Source: Cupriavidus necator A5-1
GTDB taxonomy: Bacteria > Pseudomonadota > Gammaproteobacteria > Burkholderiales > Burkholderiaceae
Assembly: GCF_000744095.1 (NCBI RefSeq)
Contig: NZ_JQLI01000008.1
Span: forward strand, 4,154,001-4,218,000
Direction of reading: 5' to 3'
DNA length: 64,000 nucleotides
Shown here: positions 9,338 through 20,542 of the stretch, in pieces
Layout of the letters: every line of letters starts with the position of its first letter
Position numbering within the stretch: the stretch's first letter is position 1
Notes under the pieces: model-generated
Database searches by the model: none
What the model was told of the DNA's origin: nothing
The model's input: the letters and a program-made list of their open reading frames with translations, nothing else
Translations under genes and position numbers: made by a program

Positions 9338-11464
9338 TCAGCCCGCCGCCGGGCCGCCGGTGTCGCGCTGGGCCGACGCCTCGCTGTTCTCGTCGTTGCC
9401 GTCCTCGCCCGCGGGCTGCTCCGGCGCCTCGCCCGACACCCCGGCGGCCTGTTCAGCGGCTTGTTCGGCGGCCAGCTCCGCCGCGGCCTCGGCAGCGGCT
9501 TCGGCCGACACTTCAGCGGCTTCCTCGTCGCTTTCCAGCTCTTCCTCGGGCAACTCGCCTTCACCGGCAAAGACTTCCAGCACGCGGCACGACACCTCCA
9601 GCGTGATTTCGTCGGTCTCGCCGATCTCCAGCAGCACCTGGGTGCCGCGCTGCGCCTGGGCCAGCTCGGGCACGCGCGTGACCAGCGGGATCTCGGTGAA
9701 GCGGACCGCGCCTTCCTTGAGCACCGAGGCCATCATGCGCTCGCGCTTTTCCTGCTTGAGCCAGCGCAGGCACCAGTAGCGCTCCATGGTCGACTGGTGG
9801 TCGGCATAGGCGGCGTAGGTGCCTTCGAAGTCGGCCACCGCGGCCAGCAGGTCGGCGTCCTTGGGCTTGAACGGCGCCACCAGCTTGGCGGTCACGCCGT
9901 GCTGGGACACCGCCAGGATCTGCCACTGGTTGACCAGGTCGACATAGCGGCGCAGCGGCGAGGTGCTCCACGCGTACTGCGCCACGCCCAGCCCCTCGTG
10001 CGGCGCCGGGTAGGTCTGCATGCGCGTGCGGTGCATGCCCCATGCCTTCTGCGTGCGGTAGATACCCGGCACGCCGTGGTCGGCCAGCAGCTTGCCCCAG
10101 GTGCTGTTGGCCAGGATCATCAGCTCGGCCACGATCTTGTCCAGCGGCGAGCCGCGCTTGCGCTGCTCGATGCGTACGCGCTGGCTGCCGTCGGGCTGGT
10201 CGTCGAGGTAGAAGTTGAAGTCGGCGCGGTTGTGCGTCTCGGGGCGCAGGCCGCTGGCCAGGCGCGCCTTCTGGCGCTCGTCGTACAGGTAGCCGGCAAA
10301 GTGCCAGAGCTGCGTCAGCGCATCGCGGAACGGGTAGTCGCCGGTGCCCTGGGAGAGCGAGGCCTCGGTGATGACGTCGTCCAGCAGGTTGTGGCGCAGG
10401 TTGGCGGCGATCGGCACCATCTCCGCGCGGGTCTCGCTGCCGGTGATCAGCCATACGCTCGGGTCCACCGTCACGTACAGCGACAGCGCCGGGCACACGC
10501 GACCTTCCTGCAGCGTGTAGCGCTCCACCACCGGGTCGGGCAGCATGGTGATCTTGTCGCCAGGGAAGTAGACCGTGGACAGCCGCTGGCGCGCGATCGC
10601 GTCGAGCGGCTCACTACGGCGGATGCCCAGCGCGGGGGCAGCGATATGGATGCCGATGCGCAGCTTGCCGTCAGCGAGCTTCGTCACCGACAGCGCATCG
10701 TCGATCTCGGTGGTGGTGACGTCGTCGATCGAGAAGGCTTCGACGTCGGCCACCGGCAGCTCGGCGGGCGGCCCGGGCACGTCGGCATCCGGGAAGCCCG
10801 TGCCCTTGGGGAAGCACTCGGCCAGGAACTTGGCCTCATGCAGCGCGCGCGGGCTGGCCACGCCGCCGGCGGCGACCATCAGCCGCATCGGCGACATGCC
10901 GAGCGCGGTGCAGGCCGCGTCCATGGCCTTGAATTCCAGGCTGTTCTTGTCCGGCTTGAACAGGAGCTGCAGCACCTTGTTGCGGAACGATTCCGGCAGC
11001 GTCAGCGCCTTGAGCTGTTCTTCGTACTCGGCCTGCACCAGCGCCTGCTGACGCTTGCGCTCGAGCGCGGCCAGCGCCGCCTTGAGCTGGTCTTCGGGCG
11101 CGCGCTGGTAGCGGCCGCGCCCCTTGCGGCGGAAGTACACCGGGTTGCCGTGCAGCGCCATCGCCAGCGCCGCCTGCTGCACCGGGCCGGGCTCGGCGCC
11201 GTAGTAATCGGCGGCCAGCTCGGCGAAGCCGAACTCGGCCTCGGGCGCGCACTCCCACAGGAAGTCCAGGTCGATCTCCGCCACCATGTCGCCGGTCTGG
11301 CGCACCAGCTCGATCGCCGACGGCTGCGCAAACTGCAGCAGCACATCGCGGGACTTGACCTTGGTGCGCTTGCCGGCCGGCAGTTCCACCTGGTAGGCCT
11401 CGCCCTGCTGGTTCAGCACGGTGCCGGCGCGGATTTCGCCGCCTTCTTCGAACAGCAACTGCAT
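9338..11464 (-). CDS. RNase II-family (RNB domain) exoribonuclease
   Basis: A 708-residue RNB-domain 3'-5' exoribonuclease. The catalytic acidic cluster is visible in SIDDVTTTEIDDALSV (245-260), followed by 'RIGIHIAAPALGI' and, later, 'AWSTSPLRRYVDLVNQ', which matches the RNB nucleotide channel. The C-terminal 70 residues are an unusual Glu/Ala-rich low-complexity tail. It lacks an obvious full set of RNase R domains, so RNase II-like is preferred to rnr. It is the first gene of the leftward rnb / tonB / aroE / mtgA run. Confidence 0.88.
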   Translation of the reverse strand: MQLLFEEGGEIRAGTVLNQQGEAYQVELPAGKRTKVKSRDVLLQFAQPSAIELVRQTGDMVAEIDLDFLWECAPEAEFGFAELAADYYGAEPGPVQQAALAMALHGNPVYFRRKGRGRYQRAPEDQLKAALAALERKRQQALVQAEYEEQLKALTLPESFRNKVLQLLFKPDKNSLEFKAMDAACTALGMSPMRLMVAAGGVASPRALHEAKFLAECFPKGTGFPDADVPGPPAELPVADVEAFSIDDVTTTEIDDALSVTKLADGKLRIGIHIAAPALGIRRSEPLDAIARQRLSTVYFPGDKITMLPDPVVERYTLQEGRVCPALSLYVTVDPSVWLITGSETRAEMVPIAANLRHNLLDDVITEASLSQGTGDYPFRDALTQLWHFAGYLYDERQKARLASGLRPETHNRADFNFYLDDQPDGSQRVRIEQRKRGSPLDKIVAELMILANSTWGKLLADHGVPGIYRTQKAWGMHRTRMQTYPAPHEGLGVAQYAWSTSPLRRYVDLVNQWQILAVSQHGVTAKLVAPFKPKDADLLAAVADFEGTYAAYADHQSTMERYWCLRWLKQEKRERMMASVLKEGAVRFTEIPLVTRVPELAQAQRGTQVLLEIGETDEITLEVSCRVLEVFAGEGELPEEELESDEEAAEVSAEAAAEAAAELAAEQAAEQAAGVSGEAPEQPAGEDGNDENSEASAQRDTGGPAAG

Positions 11465-11743
11465 CGATCGGTACTTTCAGAAATGCGCGGAACCGCGTCG
11501 AGGCCGCCACGGGCGGCGCTGGAGCGGATCCGGTAGGAGAAATGGTGCGGACGGTGCGGACAAATACGGCTGGTCCGGCTGGTCCGCGCAGGGCGCACAA
11601 GCTGCGCGCCGGGGCGCCGCCCGTAGCATTACGGCGTGGCCGCAGACCTGGAATGATACCGCACCCCCGATCCTGCGCCCGGCCGGCGCCGCTTTGGACG
11701 CACCGGCGGCATGCACCGGCGGCGCACCGGGGCCGGCCAGGCC

Positions 11744-12490
<747 letters not shown>

Positions 12491-13135
12491 TTATCTCTTC
12501 GCTTCGGCAGTGCGTGTGAAAACGGGGCCACGGTCTTTGATGCGCGCAATCGCGCCCGCCCTGGTCCCCGGGGATGGCCGCGACAGCAGCTCCGGCAAGA
12601 AGACCTCTGTCACGAGCATGACGCCGTCGCCGCGCCGGAATACGGAGCGCCGCGCCGGCAGCATGGGCACCGGCCCCATGGCCGGCAGCACGCGCTGCAG
12701 CGCCTGGCGCAGCGGATGGTGCGGCAGCAGCCGCGCAAACTGGAAGGGGTCGCGCGCGACCATCGGATCGACGAACAGCCGCCCGCCCAGCGGGCGCTCG
12801 CCCAGCCCGCGCAGGAACGGCCAGTCGCGGCGCGCATGGCGCTGGCGCACCACGGTGTGGGCAAACACGGCGGGGATTTCGTCGCAGATCAGCAGTACCT
12901 CCCGCGTCAGCGCGGGGGTGCGGTCGCCCTGCCCCAGCGCCTGCCATTCGTCGGCCAGCGGCCGCAGCGGACGCTGCAGCAGCCGGGCCACGCGAAAGCG
13001 CTCCGACGCAGCCACCAGCCGCGCGGTCAGCGAGCCGTCATCGCCGGTCACCCAGCGCCGCAGGTTGGGCGTGATGGCCGCATCGAAAGGCAGGTGCGAA
13101 CTCCAGCCACAGCGGCGCGCGGACTCCGCGCTCAT
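12491..13135 (-). CDS. ubiC: Chorismate pyruvate-lyase
   Basis: A 214-residue protein matching UbiC, which removes pyruvate from chorismate to give 4-hydroxybenzoate, the first committed step to ubiquinone. Recognisable elements are '[19 protein letters not shown]', '[15 protein letters not shown]' and the C-terminal 'VTEVFLPEL'. The start overlaps the stop of the upstream esterase gene by four bases (ATGA at 13132-13135). Family divergence is high, so the call relies on these motifs and length. Confidence 0.87.
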   Translation of the reverse strand: MSAESARRCGWSSHLPFDAAITPNLRRWVTGDDGSLTARLVAASERFRVARLLQRPLRPLADEWQALGQGDRTPALTREVLLICDEIPAVFAHTVVRQRHARRDWPFLRGLGERPLGGRLFVDPMVARDPFQFARLLPHHPLRQALQRVLPAMGPVPMLPARRSVFRRGDGVMLVTEVFLPELLSRPSPGTRAGAIARIKDRGPVFTRTAEAKR

Positions 13136-13764
13136 GCCGGGCTTGGGCTTGGGCTTGCCGGCACCTTGCCGCCCGGGCCATAGCCGCAGAAGGCGAGCAC
13201 ATCGTCGACGTAGTCGGCAAATTCGCTGATGCCGTGGTCGCTGCCCTCGATCACGCGCATCTTCGCGCCGGGGCAGGCGGCCACCATTTCACGGTAGTCC
13301 AGCACCTCGTCGCCGGTGGCGGCGATCAGGTAATAGCGTTCGGGGCGGGTGATGGTGTCCACGCGCAGATCCAGCAACTCCTGCAGGTGGCGCCGCTCGA
13401 CCCTGACCGAGCCGCCGCCATGCCACAGCGGCTGCTCGCCCAGGTATTGCTCCAGGTCGGTCCACGGGTGGATGGCCGGGTTGAGCAGCACGGTCTTGCA
13501 GCCGTAGCGCTCGCCCAGCCAGCGCGCATAGAAGCCGCCCAGCGACGACCCGACGATGGCGATTTCCTGGTCGCCGCCGGCCTGCGCGGCGCTCTTCGCG
13601 GCACGAATGGCGGCTTCCGCCTGCGCGATGGCCATTTCCGGCGAGACATTGAGCGTGGGGCAGGCGTAGTAGCGGCCCACGCCCCACTCGCGCATGCGCT
13701 CCTGCACCAGCCGGGCCTTGAACGACTGCGGCGAAGAGCGGAATCCGTGCAGGTATAGCAGCAT
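13132..13764 (-). CDS. YqiA-like alpha/beta-fold esterase
   Basis: A 210-residue small hydrolase. '[17 protein letters not shown]' carries the oxyanion-hole HGF motif, the nucleophile elbow is GSSLGG near residue 72, and the C-terminal '[10 protein letters not shown]' supplies the histidine. This pattern matches the YqiA/YcfP family of cytoplasmic esterases with unknown physiological substrate. It lies 18 bases after mpl and overlaps ubiC. Confidence 0.85.
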   Translation of the reverse strand: MLLYLHGFRSSPQSFKARLVQERMREWGVGRYYACPTLNVSPEMAIAQAEAAIRAAKSAAQAGGDQEIAIVGSSLGGFYARWLGERYGCKTVLLNPAIHPWTDLEQYLGEQPLWHGGGSVRVERRHLQELLDLRVDTITRPERYYLIAATGDEVLDYREMVAACPGAKMRVIEGSDHGISEFADYVDDVLAFCGYGPGGKVPASPSPSPA

Positions 13765-13782
13765 GGCGGTCCTTCGCGTCGG

Positions 13783-15162
13783 TCAGCGCTGGGCCAGCGC
13801 GTCCAGCAGCTTCTGGTGCACGCCACCGAAGCCGCCGTTGCTCATCACCAGCACGTGGTCGCCCGGCTGCGCCGCGGCGCGCACGGCCTGCACCAGCTCC
13901 GCCAGGTCCTGGAATGCGCCGGCCTTGGCGCCCAGCGGCGCCAGCGATTCGGCCAGGTCCCAGCCGAGCGCGTCCTTGCCCGCCGGGGCGCCGTAGCCGA
14001 ACACCAGGTCGGCCTGCTCCAGGCTGGCCGGCAGTTGGGCCTTCATCACGCCCAGCTTCATGGTATTGGAGCGCGGCTCCAGCACGGCCAGGATGCGGGC
14101 ATTGTCGACGCGGCGGCGCAGGCCTTCCAGCGTGGTCTGGATCGCGGTCGGGTGGTGGGCGAAGTCGTCGTAGACGGTCACGCCATCGACCACGCCGCGC
14201 ACTTCCATGCGGCGCTTGACGTTGGCGAAGCGCCCGAGCGACGCGATCGCCTGCGCTACCGGCACGCCGACGTGGCGCGCGGCAGCGATCGCCGCCAGCG
14301 CGTTCATGCGGTTGTGGGTGCCCTGCAGGTCCCACACCACGGTACCGGCGACGGCATTGCCGAACCAGACGTCGAAAGCGTCCTTGCCGGGCGCCGCCTT
14401 GGCGCCGGCCGCATCGCTCTCGCGCCAGTCGCCCACGCCGAACTGCTCGACCTCGCTCCAGCAGCCGCGCTCCAGCACGCGGGCCAGGCTCTCTTCCACG
14501 CCGTTGACGACCAGCCGGCCCTGGCCGGGCACGGTACGCACCAGGTGGTGGAACTGGGTCTCGATCGCCGCCAGATCGGGGAAGATGTCGGCGTGATCGT
14601 ATTCCAGGTTGTTCAGGATTGCCGTGCGCGGGCGGTAGTGGACGAACTTGCTGCGCTTGTCGAAGAAGGCGGTGTCGTACTCGTCGGCCTCGATCACGAA
14701 GAAGTCGGATTCGGTCACGCGCGCCGAGATGCCGAAGTTCTGCGGCACCCCACCCACCAGGAAGCCCGGGTTGTAGCCGGCATCCTCCAGGATCCAGGCC
14801 AGCATCGAGGTAGTGGTGGTCTTGCCGTGCGTGCCGGCCACGGCCAGCACCCACTTGCTTGCCAGCACGTGCTCGCCCAGCCATTGCGGGCCGGAGACAT
14901 ATGGCAGGTTGCGGTCGAGGATGGCTTCCATCAGCGGATTGCCGCGCGAAACCACGTTGCCGATCACGAACAGGTCCGGCTGCAGCGACAGCTGGGCGGG
15001 GTCGAAGCCTTCGATCAGCTCGATCCCCTGCGCCTCGAGCTGGGTGCTCATCGGCGGGTAGACATTGGCATCGCAGCCGGTGACGCGGTGGCCGGCCTGC
15101 TTGGCCAGCACCGCCAGGCCGCCCATGAAGGTGCCGCAGATGCCAAGGATATGAATATGCAT
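13783..15162 (-). CDS. mpl: UDP-MurNAc:L-Ala-gamma-D-Glu-meso-DAP ligase (muropeptide recycling)
   Basis: A 459-residue Mur-ligase family protein. Mpl attaches recycled murein tripeptide to UDP-MurNAc, bypassing de novo synthesis. The N-terminus MHIHILGICGTFMGGLAVLA has the Mpl variant of the MurC motif, and the ATP loop AGTHGKTTTT lies at 109-118. Start 15162 gives normal length; the frame is open further but antisense to an upstream region. It heads the leftward mpl / esterase / ubiC / SDR group. ampD, another recycling gene, lies at 59.5 kb. Confidence 0.93.
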   Translation of the reverse strand: MHIHILGICGTFMGGLAVLAKQAGHRVTGCDANVYPPMSTQLEAQGIELIEGFDPAQLSLQPDLFVIGNVVSRGNPLMEAILDRNLPYVSGPQWLGEHVLASKWVLAVAGTHGKTTTTSMLAWILEDAGYNPGFLVGGVPQNFGISARVTESDFFVIEADEYDTAFFDKRSKFVHYRPRTAILNNLEYDHADIFPDLAAIETQFHHLVRTVPGQGRLVVNGVEESLARVLERGCWSEVEQFGVGDWRESDAAGAKAAPGKDAFDVWFGNAVAGTVVWDLQGTHNRMNALAAIAAARHVGVPVAQAIASLGRFANVKRRMEVRGVVDGVTVYDDFAHHPTAIQTTLEGLRRRVDNARILAVLEPRSNTMKLGVMKAQLPASLEQADLVFGYGAPAGKDALGWDLAESLAPLGAKAGAFQDLAELVQAVRAAAQPGDHVLVMSNGGFGGVHQKLLDALAQR

Positions 15163-15357
15163 GGGTTCCCGGAAAGACATGAAGCAGGCCGGCGAACTCG
15201 GCCTGGGGACTCGGCACCCGGCGGCGCGCGGCAGTTTTGTGCCGCTGGCGAGGCCGGGCAGGAAGCCCCCGATTGTACCCGAGCGCCGGCGGCCCTCGCT
15301 GCACTGCGGCAGCACGCGCCGCACCTGCCGCGGGGCCGTGCTCCGGTATCATGGGGC

Positions 15358-16047
15358 ATGACCCGACGTACCCAGCTTGACCCCTCCCGCCTGCGCGACG
15401 AGATCGCTCAGGCCGCCGCCCGCATGATCGCCGAGGACGGTGCCGACTACGCCACCGCCAAGCGCAAGGCCGCGCGCCAGCTGCTGGGCGAGCAGCGCGT
15501 GCCCGGCGAATGGTTGCCGGACAACGAACAGATCGAAGCCGAGGTGCGCGCCTACCAGGCGCTGTTCCATGCCGAGACCCAGCCCCGCATCCTCGCGCTG
15601 CTGCGCCGGCTGGCCGTGCTGGCGATGGAAGACCTGGCGCCGTTCCGGCCCTACCTGGTCGGCGCCGTGCTCAATGGCACCGCCACCGAACACTCTGATA
15701 TCTATCTGCAGTGCTTCTGCGATAGCCCCAAGGACGCGACGCTGCACCTGCTCAACGCCGGGGTGGACTTCGAGACCAGCGAGAGCCGCCACTTCGGCGG
15801 CCGCGGCGAGGTGGAGACCCTCAGCTTCCTGTGGAAGGGCCAGTGGCCCGACCGCCGCGAGGCCAGGCTGCTGGCCGGCGAAGTGCGCGCGGAACTGGGC
15901 GCGCCGGTGGGTATCCATATTGCGCTGTATGATGCCGTCGACGAACGCGGCGCCGTGCGAGCCGACGCCTCCGGGCGCCTGGCGCGCGCGGACGTGCAGG
16001 CGGTGCGTGCGCTGATGGAGAAGGCCGACGAGGCCGAACCGGATTGA
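15358..16047 (+). CDS. Conserved protein with a nucleotidyltransferase-like motif
   Basis: A 229-residue protein beginning MTRRTQLDPSRLRDEIAQAA. The N-terminal third is helical and basic ('DYATAKRKAARQLLG'). The centre contains 'GAVLNGTATEHSDIYLQCF', which resembles the hG-S...DxD core of minimal nucleotidyltransferases but reads D-I-Y, so the second catalytic acid is missing. I do not recognise a named family. It diverges from mpl (195-base gap) and lies 77 bases upstream of the tlpA-like gene. Confidence 0.6.
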   Translation: MTRRTQLDPSRLRDEIAQAAARMIAEDGADYATAKRKAARQLLGEQRVPGEWLPDNEQIEAEVRAYQALFHAETQPRILALLRRLAVLAMEDLAPFRPYLVGAVLNGTATEHSDIYLQCFCDSPKDATLHLLNAGVDFETSESRHFGGRGEVETLSFLWKGQWPDRREARLLAGEVRAELGAPVGIHIALYDAVDERGAVRADASGRLARADVQAVRALMEKADEAEPD

Positions 16048-16124
16048 CGCCGGCCGCTTAACCATCACCCGGCACCATGCGCCCCGCTGGTGCGCCCCAC
16101 TGACTCCTGGTCCAGGCCATCCCC

Positions 16125-16673
16125 ATGACTGAAACCATTTCCTCGCCCGCCCGCCGCTCCCGCCTCTGGCTGTGGATCGGGGTTGCCGTGGTCGCCTGCG
16201 CCGCCGGCGCGCTGGCCGGCCATTTCGTGTTCTCGCCCAAGCCCGCCGGCGACCAGGCGGTAGAGACCTTCTTCCAGACCCGCCTGCCTGATGCCGCCGG
16301 CGCCGACCTGGACCTGGGCAAGCTGCGCGGCAAGACCGTGGTGGTGAACTTCTGGGCACCGTGGTGCGGCCCCTGCGTGGAAGAGATGCCCGAACTGACC
16401 GCGCTGCACGCGGAATACAAGAACCGCCAGGTCGAGTTTGTCGGCATCGGCATAGATTCCGCCGCCAACATCCAGCAGTTCACCAAGAAGGTACCGGTGG
16501 CCTACCCGCTCGCCGTGGCGGGTTTTGCCGGCACCGAGCTGTCGCGCAATTTCGGCAACAGTGCCGGCGGCCTGCCCTATACCGTGGTGATCAACCCGGA
16601 CGGTTCGGTGAAGTACCGCAAGATGGGACGGGTCACCGCAGCTGAACTGCGGGCTGTACTCCCGCGCACCTGA
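16125..16673 (+). CDS. TlpA/ResA-like thiol-disulfide reductase, membrane-anchored
   Basis: A 182-residue protein with one N-terminal transmembrane segment (about 14-33) and a periplasmic thioredoxin fold. The active site WCGPC places cysteines at 81 and 84 and is followed by 'EEMPELTALHAEYK'. The cis-proline loop is 'GGLPYTVVI'. Such proteins reduce periplasmic disulfides, for example in cytochrome c maturation. No cytochrome genes adjoin, so the partner is unknown. Confidence 0.9.
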   Translation: MTETISSPARRSRLWLWIGVAVVACAAGALAGHFVFSPKPAGDQAVETFFQTRLPDAAGADLDLGKLRGKTVVVNFWAPWCGPCVEEMPELTALHAEYKNRQVEFVGIGIDSAANIQQFTKKVPVAYPLAVAGFAGTELSRNFGNSAGGLPYTVVINPDGSVKYRKMGRVTAAELRAVLPRT

Positions 16674-16808
16674 CCGCATTCTTCCGCGAACTTCGCCGAA
16701 TTTCGGATTTCTTCGGCGATTTCTCTCATCCGTCGCACGAAAGTCCGAGAAAGTGTCAAGAAGGGCACCAAAGCGTCGCAAGGCGACCTCATACCTTGTA
16801 TCGCGTGC

Positions 16809-16838
16809 TAGACAAATCCCTCTAAGCTACGGTAATCT
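16809..16838 (+). promoter_or_regulatory. Candidate promoter for aroQ-accB-accC
   Basis: TAGACA (16809-16814) and TAATCT (16833-16838) are separated by 18 bases, 32 bases upstream of the aroQ start. Assigned by similarity to sigma70 hexamers only. Confidence 0.35.
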
Positions 16839-16870
16839 CCGCGCAATTTCGTTGATCTGGTCGAGCCGCC

Positions 16871-17368
16871 GTGACTGCAACCCGCTCCCTCCGTCGCTCA
16901 GCCCGCTACCGCAAGGTGCTGGTCCTGCATGGGCCGAACCTCAACTTGCTGGGCACCCGCGAGCCGGAGACCTACGGGCACACGACGCTTGCCGATATCG
17001 ACGCGGCACTGGCCGAACGAGCGACAAAGGCCGGTATTTCGCTGGCATCGTTCCAGTCCAACCATGAGGGCGCGCTGGTCGACCGCATCCACGCCGCACG
17101 CGAGGAAGGCGTCGACTTCATTATCATCAACCCCGCGGCCTATACGCATACCAGCGTGGCGCTGCGCGATGCGCTGGCCGGCGTGGCGATCCCATTCGTC
17201 GAGGTGCACCTGTCGAACGTGCATCGTCGCGAGAGCTTCCGCCACCACTCCTACTTCTCCGACGTGGCGGTCGGGGTGATTTGCGGACTGGGCTGGCAGG
17301 GGTACCTGCTGGCGCTGGACTATGCGCTGGCCCAGGAGCAGCCGCCGCCAGGGAGTTCGGGGAGCTGA
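16871..17368 (+). CDS. aroQ: Type II 3-dehydroquinate dehydratase
   Basis: A 165-residue protein starting with GTG. It dehydrates 3-dehydroquinate to 3-dehydroshikimate in the shikimate pathway. [16 protein letters not shown] (21-36) carries the flexible lid and catalytic tyrosine; '[17 protein letters not shown]' and '[11 protein letters not shown]' are family signatures. The aroQ-accB-accC order is common in proteobacteria. About 165 bases separate it from accB. Confidence 0.95.
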   Translation: MTATRSLRRSARYRKVLVLHGPNLNLLGTREPETYGHTTLADIDAALAERATKAGISLASFQSNHEGALVDRIHAAREEGVDFIIINPAAYTHTSVALRDALAGVAIPFVEVHLSNVHRRESFRHHSYFSDVAVGVICGLGWQGYLLALDYALAQEQPPPGSSGS

Positions 17369-17533
17369 CCCCGCCAGATTTAATGAGTACATGCGCGCGC
17401 CGCCCGGCGGCCTGCGCCCGTTGCGCGTGCTTCGGCACGGCGGGCGCGGATCCCTGGTGGCCGCCACAACGATTTCTTCCGCCGCGGCCGTTCCCGGCAG
17501 CGGCCGGACAACCCGATTCAGGAGGATAAAAAG

Positions 17534-17995
17534 ATGGACCTGCGCAAGCTGAAGACGCTTATCGACCTGGTGGCCGAATCCGGCATCTCCGAGCTGGAAG
17601 TCACCGAAGGCGACGGCAAGGTACGCATCGTCAAGCAACCGCCGCAAATCATCGCCGCGCCGATGGCCATGCCGCAGATGCAGGCGCTGCCGGCCGCCCC
17701 GGCCGCTGCCCCGGTCGGTGCCGCCGTGCCGGCTGCCGAGCCGGCTGTCCAGCTGCCCGCCGGCCATGTGGTGACCTCGCCGATGGTGGGCACGTTCTAC
17801 CGTGCGCCGTCGCCCGGCGCCGCGCCCTTCGTCAACGTCGGCGACACGGTCAAGGAAGGCCAGACCGTCTGCATCATCGAAGCCATGAAGCTGCTCAACG
17901 AAATCGAGTGCGACAAGGCCGGCGTCATCAAGGAAATCCTGGTTGAAAACGGCCAGGCCGTGGAATACGGCCAGCCGCTGTTCGTCATCGGCTGA
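17534..17995 (+). CDS. accB: Acetyl-CoA carboxylase biotin carboxyl carrier protein
   Basis: A 153-residue protein with an N-terminal dimerisation segment, an Ala/Pro-rich linker (about 42-75) and a C-terminal biotinyl domain. The biotin acceptor is Lys119 in EAMKL. It carries carboxybiotin between biotin carboxylase and the carboxyltransferase in fatty acid synthesis. A strong ribosome site AGGAGGAT lies 8 bases before the start. Confidence 0.96.
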   Translation: MDLRKLKTLIDLVAESGISELEVTEGDGKVRIVKQPPQIIAAPMAMPQMQALPAAPAAAPVGAAVPAAEPAVQLPAGHVVTSPMVGTFYRAPSPGAAPFVNVGDTVKEGQTVCIIEAMKLLNEIECDKAGVIKEILVENGQAVEYGQPLFVIG

Positions 17996-18242
17996 TCCCG
18001 ACCGGATGCCGCGCCGCATGCTGCCATCGGCCACTCGCGTGGCCACCTGGGGAGCACCGGCGCGGTCCGCTAATGGCGTTTCGTGACGCCGGGGACGCTG
18101 TGGGCATCGCGGCCCGTTCCGTGCAGTTCCATGCAGTTCCGCGCAGTATTGCGGCCACGGCGGCTACCCGCCCCGCGGCTGCGCGCCCGATGTGCCATGC
18201 CGGCACGCAGCGGGACCGCTCCTGTTCTCGCAGAGAGAGACC
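17996..18242. other. accB-accC spacer
   Basis: A 247-base gap, unusually long for this gene pair. It is GC-rich with no convincing frame. The accC ribosome site AGAGAGA lies just before 18243. Confidence 0.3.
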
Positions 18243-19595
18243 ATGTTTGAAAAAATTCTGATCGCGAACCGCGGCGAAATCGCTCTACGCATCCAGCGCG
18301 CCTGCCGCGAACTGGGCATCAAGACGGTCGTGGTGTATTCCGAGGCCGACAAGGAGGCCAAGTACGTCCGCCTGGCCGATGAAGCCGTCTGTATCGGCCC
18401 GGCCCCGTCGCCGCTGTCCTACCTCAATATGCCCGCCATCATCTCGGCCGCCGAGGTGACCGACGCGCAGGCCATCCACCCCGGCTACGGCTTCCTGTCG
18501 GAGAACTCCGATTTCGCCGAGCGCGTGGAGAAATCCGGCTTCGTCTTTATCGGCCCCACCGCCGACAGCATCCGCCTGATGGGCGACAAGGTCTCGGCCA
18601 AGCAGTCCATGATCAAGGCCGGCGTGCCGTGCGTGCCCGGCTCGGACGGCGCCCTGCCCGACGATCCCAAGGAAATCCTGGCGACCGCGCGCCGCGTGGG
18701 CTACCCGGTGATCATCAAGGCCGCCGGCGGCGGCGGTGGCCGCGGCATGCGCGTGGTGCACACGGAGGCCGCGCTGATCAACGCCGTCAACATGACGCGC
18801 GAAGAGGCCGGCCGCGCCTTCGGCAATCCCGAGGTCTACATGGAGAAGTTCCTCGAGAACCCGCGCCATGTGGAAATTCAGATCCTGGCCGACCAACACC
18901 GCCAGGCGATCTGGCTGGGCGAGCGCGACTGCTCGATGCAGCGACGCCACCAGAAGGTGATCGAGGAAGCGCCCGCGCCGCACATCCCGCGCCGCCTGAT
19001 CGAGCGCATCGGCGACCGCTGCGCCGAGGCCTGCAAGAAGATGGGCTACCGCGGCGCCGGCACCTTCGAGTTCCTGTACGAGAACAACGAGTTCTACTTC
19101 ATCGAGATGAACACGCGCGTGCAGGTCGAGCACCCGGTCACCGAGATGATCACCGGCATCGACATCGTGCAGGAACAGATCCGCATCGCCTTTGGCGAGA
19201 AGCTGCGTTTCCGCCAGAAGGATGTGCAGTTCCGTGGCCACGCGATCGAATGCCGCGTGAACGCCGAGGACCCGTTCAAGTTCACGCCGTCGCCGGGCCG
19301 CATCACCGCCTGGCACATGCCCGGCGGCCCGGGTGTGCGGGTCGACTCGCACGCGTATGATGGCTACTTCGTGCCGCCCAACTACGATTCGATGATCGGC
19401 AAGATCATCACTTACGGCGCCACGCGCGAACAGGCTATCGCCCGCATGCGCATCGCGCTGTCCGAAATGGTGGTGGACGGCATCCAGACCAACGTGCCGC
19501 TGCACCGCGAGCTGATGATGGACGCCAATTTCGTCGAAGGCGGCACCAGCATCCATTATCTCGAGCATCGCCTGGCGGAGCGCGCGAAGGCCTGA
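18243..19595 (+). CDS. accC: Acetyl-CoA carboxylase, biotin carboxylase subunit
   Basis: A 450-residue ATP-grasp enzyme that carboxylates the biotin of AccB using bicarbonate and ATP. It begins [20 protein letters not shown], has the glycine-rich ATP loop '[13 protein letters not shown]', and the metal/bicarbonate site '[17 protein letters not shown]'. Length and motifs are normal. The start is set by the family N-terminus; prmA follows after 44 bases. Confidence 0.97.
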   Translation: MFEKILIANRGEIALRIQRACRELGIKTVVVYSEADKEAKYVRLADEAVCIGPAPSPLSYLNMPAIISAAEVTDAQAIHPGYGFLSENSDFAERVEKSGFVFIGPTADSIRLMGDKVSAKQSMIKAGVPCVPGSDGALPDDPKEILATARRVGYPVIIKAAGGGGGRGMRVVHTEAALINAVNMTREEAGRAFGNPEVYMEKFLENPRHVEIQILADQHRQAIWLGERDCSMQRRHQKVIEEAPAPHIPRRLIERIGDRCAEACKKMGYRGAGTFEFLYENNEFYFIEMNTRVQVEHPVTEMITGIDIVQEQIRIAFGEKLRFRQKDVQFRGHAIECRVNAEDPFKFTPSPGRITAWHMPGGPGVRVDSHAYDGYFVPPNYDSMIGKIITYGATREQAIARMRIALSEMVVDGIQTNVPLHRELMMDANFVEGGTSIHYLEHRLAERAKA

Positions 19596-19639
19596 CGCGA
19601 CGTTACCCGCAATACACACCGCAGCAAGCAAGGAAGCCC

Positions 19640-20533
19640 GTGGCATTTCAGGAATGTGTGATCGAAGTGGCGCAGGACCAAGCCGAGGCCTGGTCTGACG
19701 CCCTGTTCGACCTCGGCGCGCTGTCGGTCTCGGTGGAAGACGCCGATGCCGACACGCCGGACGAGCAGCCGCTCTTTGGCGAGCCCGGGCTGGAACCGAA
19801 GCAACTCGCGTGGAACCGCTCGCGCGTGGTGGCGCTGTTCGGCGACGATGCCGATCCGGCCGTGGTAGTCGCGGCCGCCGCCAACCAGCTTGGCATCGAC
19901 CCGGTGCCGGCGTTCGAACTGCGCGCGGTCGAGGACCAGGACTGGGTGCGGCTGACGCAATCGCAGTTCGAGCCGATCCGCGTCGGCGAGCGCATCTGGG
20001 TGGTGCCGTCGTGGCACGATGCGCCCGAGCCCGATGCCGTGGTGCTGGAGCTGGACCCCGGCCTGGCCTTCGGCACCGGCAGCCACCCCACCACGCGGCT
20101 GTGCATGCAATGGCTGGAGCAGAACCTGAAGGCGGGCGAGACCGTGCTCGACTATGGCTGCGGCTCCGGCATCCTGGCGATCGTCGCGCGCAAGCTGGGC
20201 GCGGGCGACACCATCGGCATCGATATCGATCCCAACGCCGTGGAAGCGTCGCGCTACAACGCCGAGCGCAACCAGGTGCAAGCGTCGTTCGCGCTGCCCG
20301 AGTCGGTGTCCGACGCCAGCTACGACCTGGTGGTCGCCAATATCCTGTCCAATCCGCTCAAGCTGATGGCCGCCATGCTCAGCGCCCGCGTGCGCCCCGG
20401 CGGCCGGCTGGTGCTGTCCGGCGTGCTCGAGCGCCAGGCGGATGAAGTTGCCGCGGCCTATGCGCCCTGGCTGCCGCTGACGGTGTGGCGCAGCGAGGAA
20501 GGCTGGGTCTGCCTTCATGGCACTCGCCCCTGA
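19640..20533 (+). CDS. prmA: Ribosomal protein L11 methyltransferase
   Basis: A 297-residue SAM-dependent methyltransferase starting with GTG. PrmA trimethylates lysines and the N-terminus of ribosomal protein L11. Motif I is '[17 protein letters not shown]' and the family-specific '[14 protein letters not shown]' precedes it; '[10 protein letters not shown]' is motif IV. It is the fourth gene of the aroQ-accB-accC-prmA run and is followed after 9 bases by the zinc-ribbon protein. Confidence 0.95.
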   Translation: MAFQECVIEVAQDQAEAWSDALFDLGALSVSVEDADADTPDEQPLFGEPGLEPKQLAWNRSRVVALFGDDADPAVVVAAAANQLGIDPVPAFELRAVEDQDWVRLTQSQFEPIRVGERIWVVPSWHDAPEPDAVVLELDPGLAFGTGSHPTTRLCMQWLEQNLKAGETVLDYGCGSGILAIVARKLGAGDTIGIDIDPNAVEASRYNAERNQVQASFALPESVSDASYDLVVANILSNPLKLMAAMLSARVRPGGRLVLSGVLERQADEVAAAYAPWLPLTVWRSEEGWVCLHGTRP

Positions 20534-20542
20534 CTGGTACTG

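Noticed and set aside
9212-11536. A 774-codon open frame on the plus strand
   Set aside because: It mirrors the RNase II-family gene and has no domain; its Arg/His/Gln/Gly/Val-rich composition is typical of an antisense shadow.
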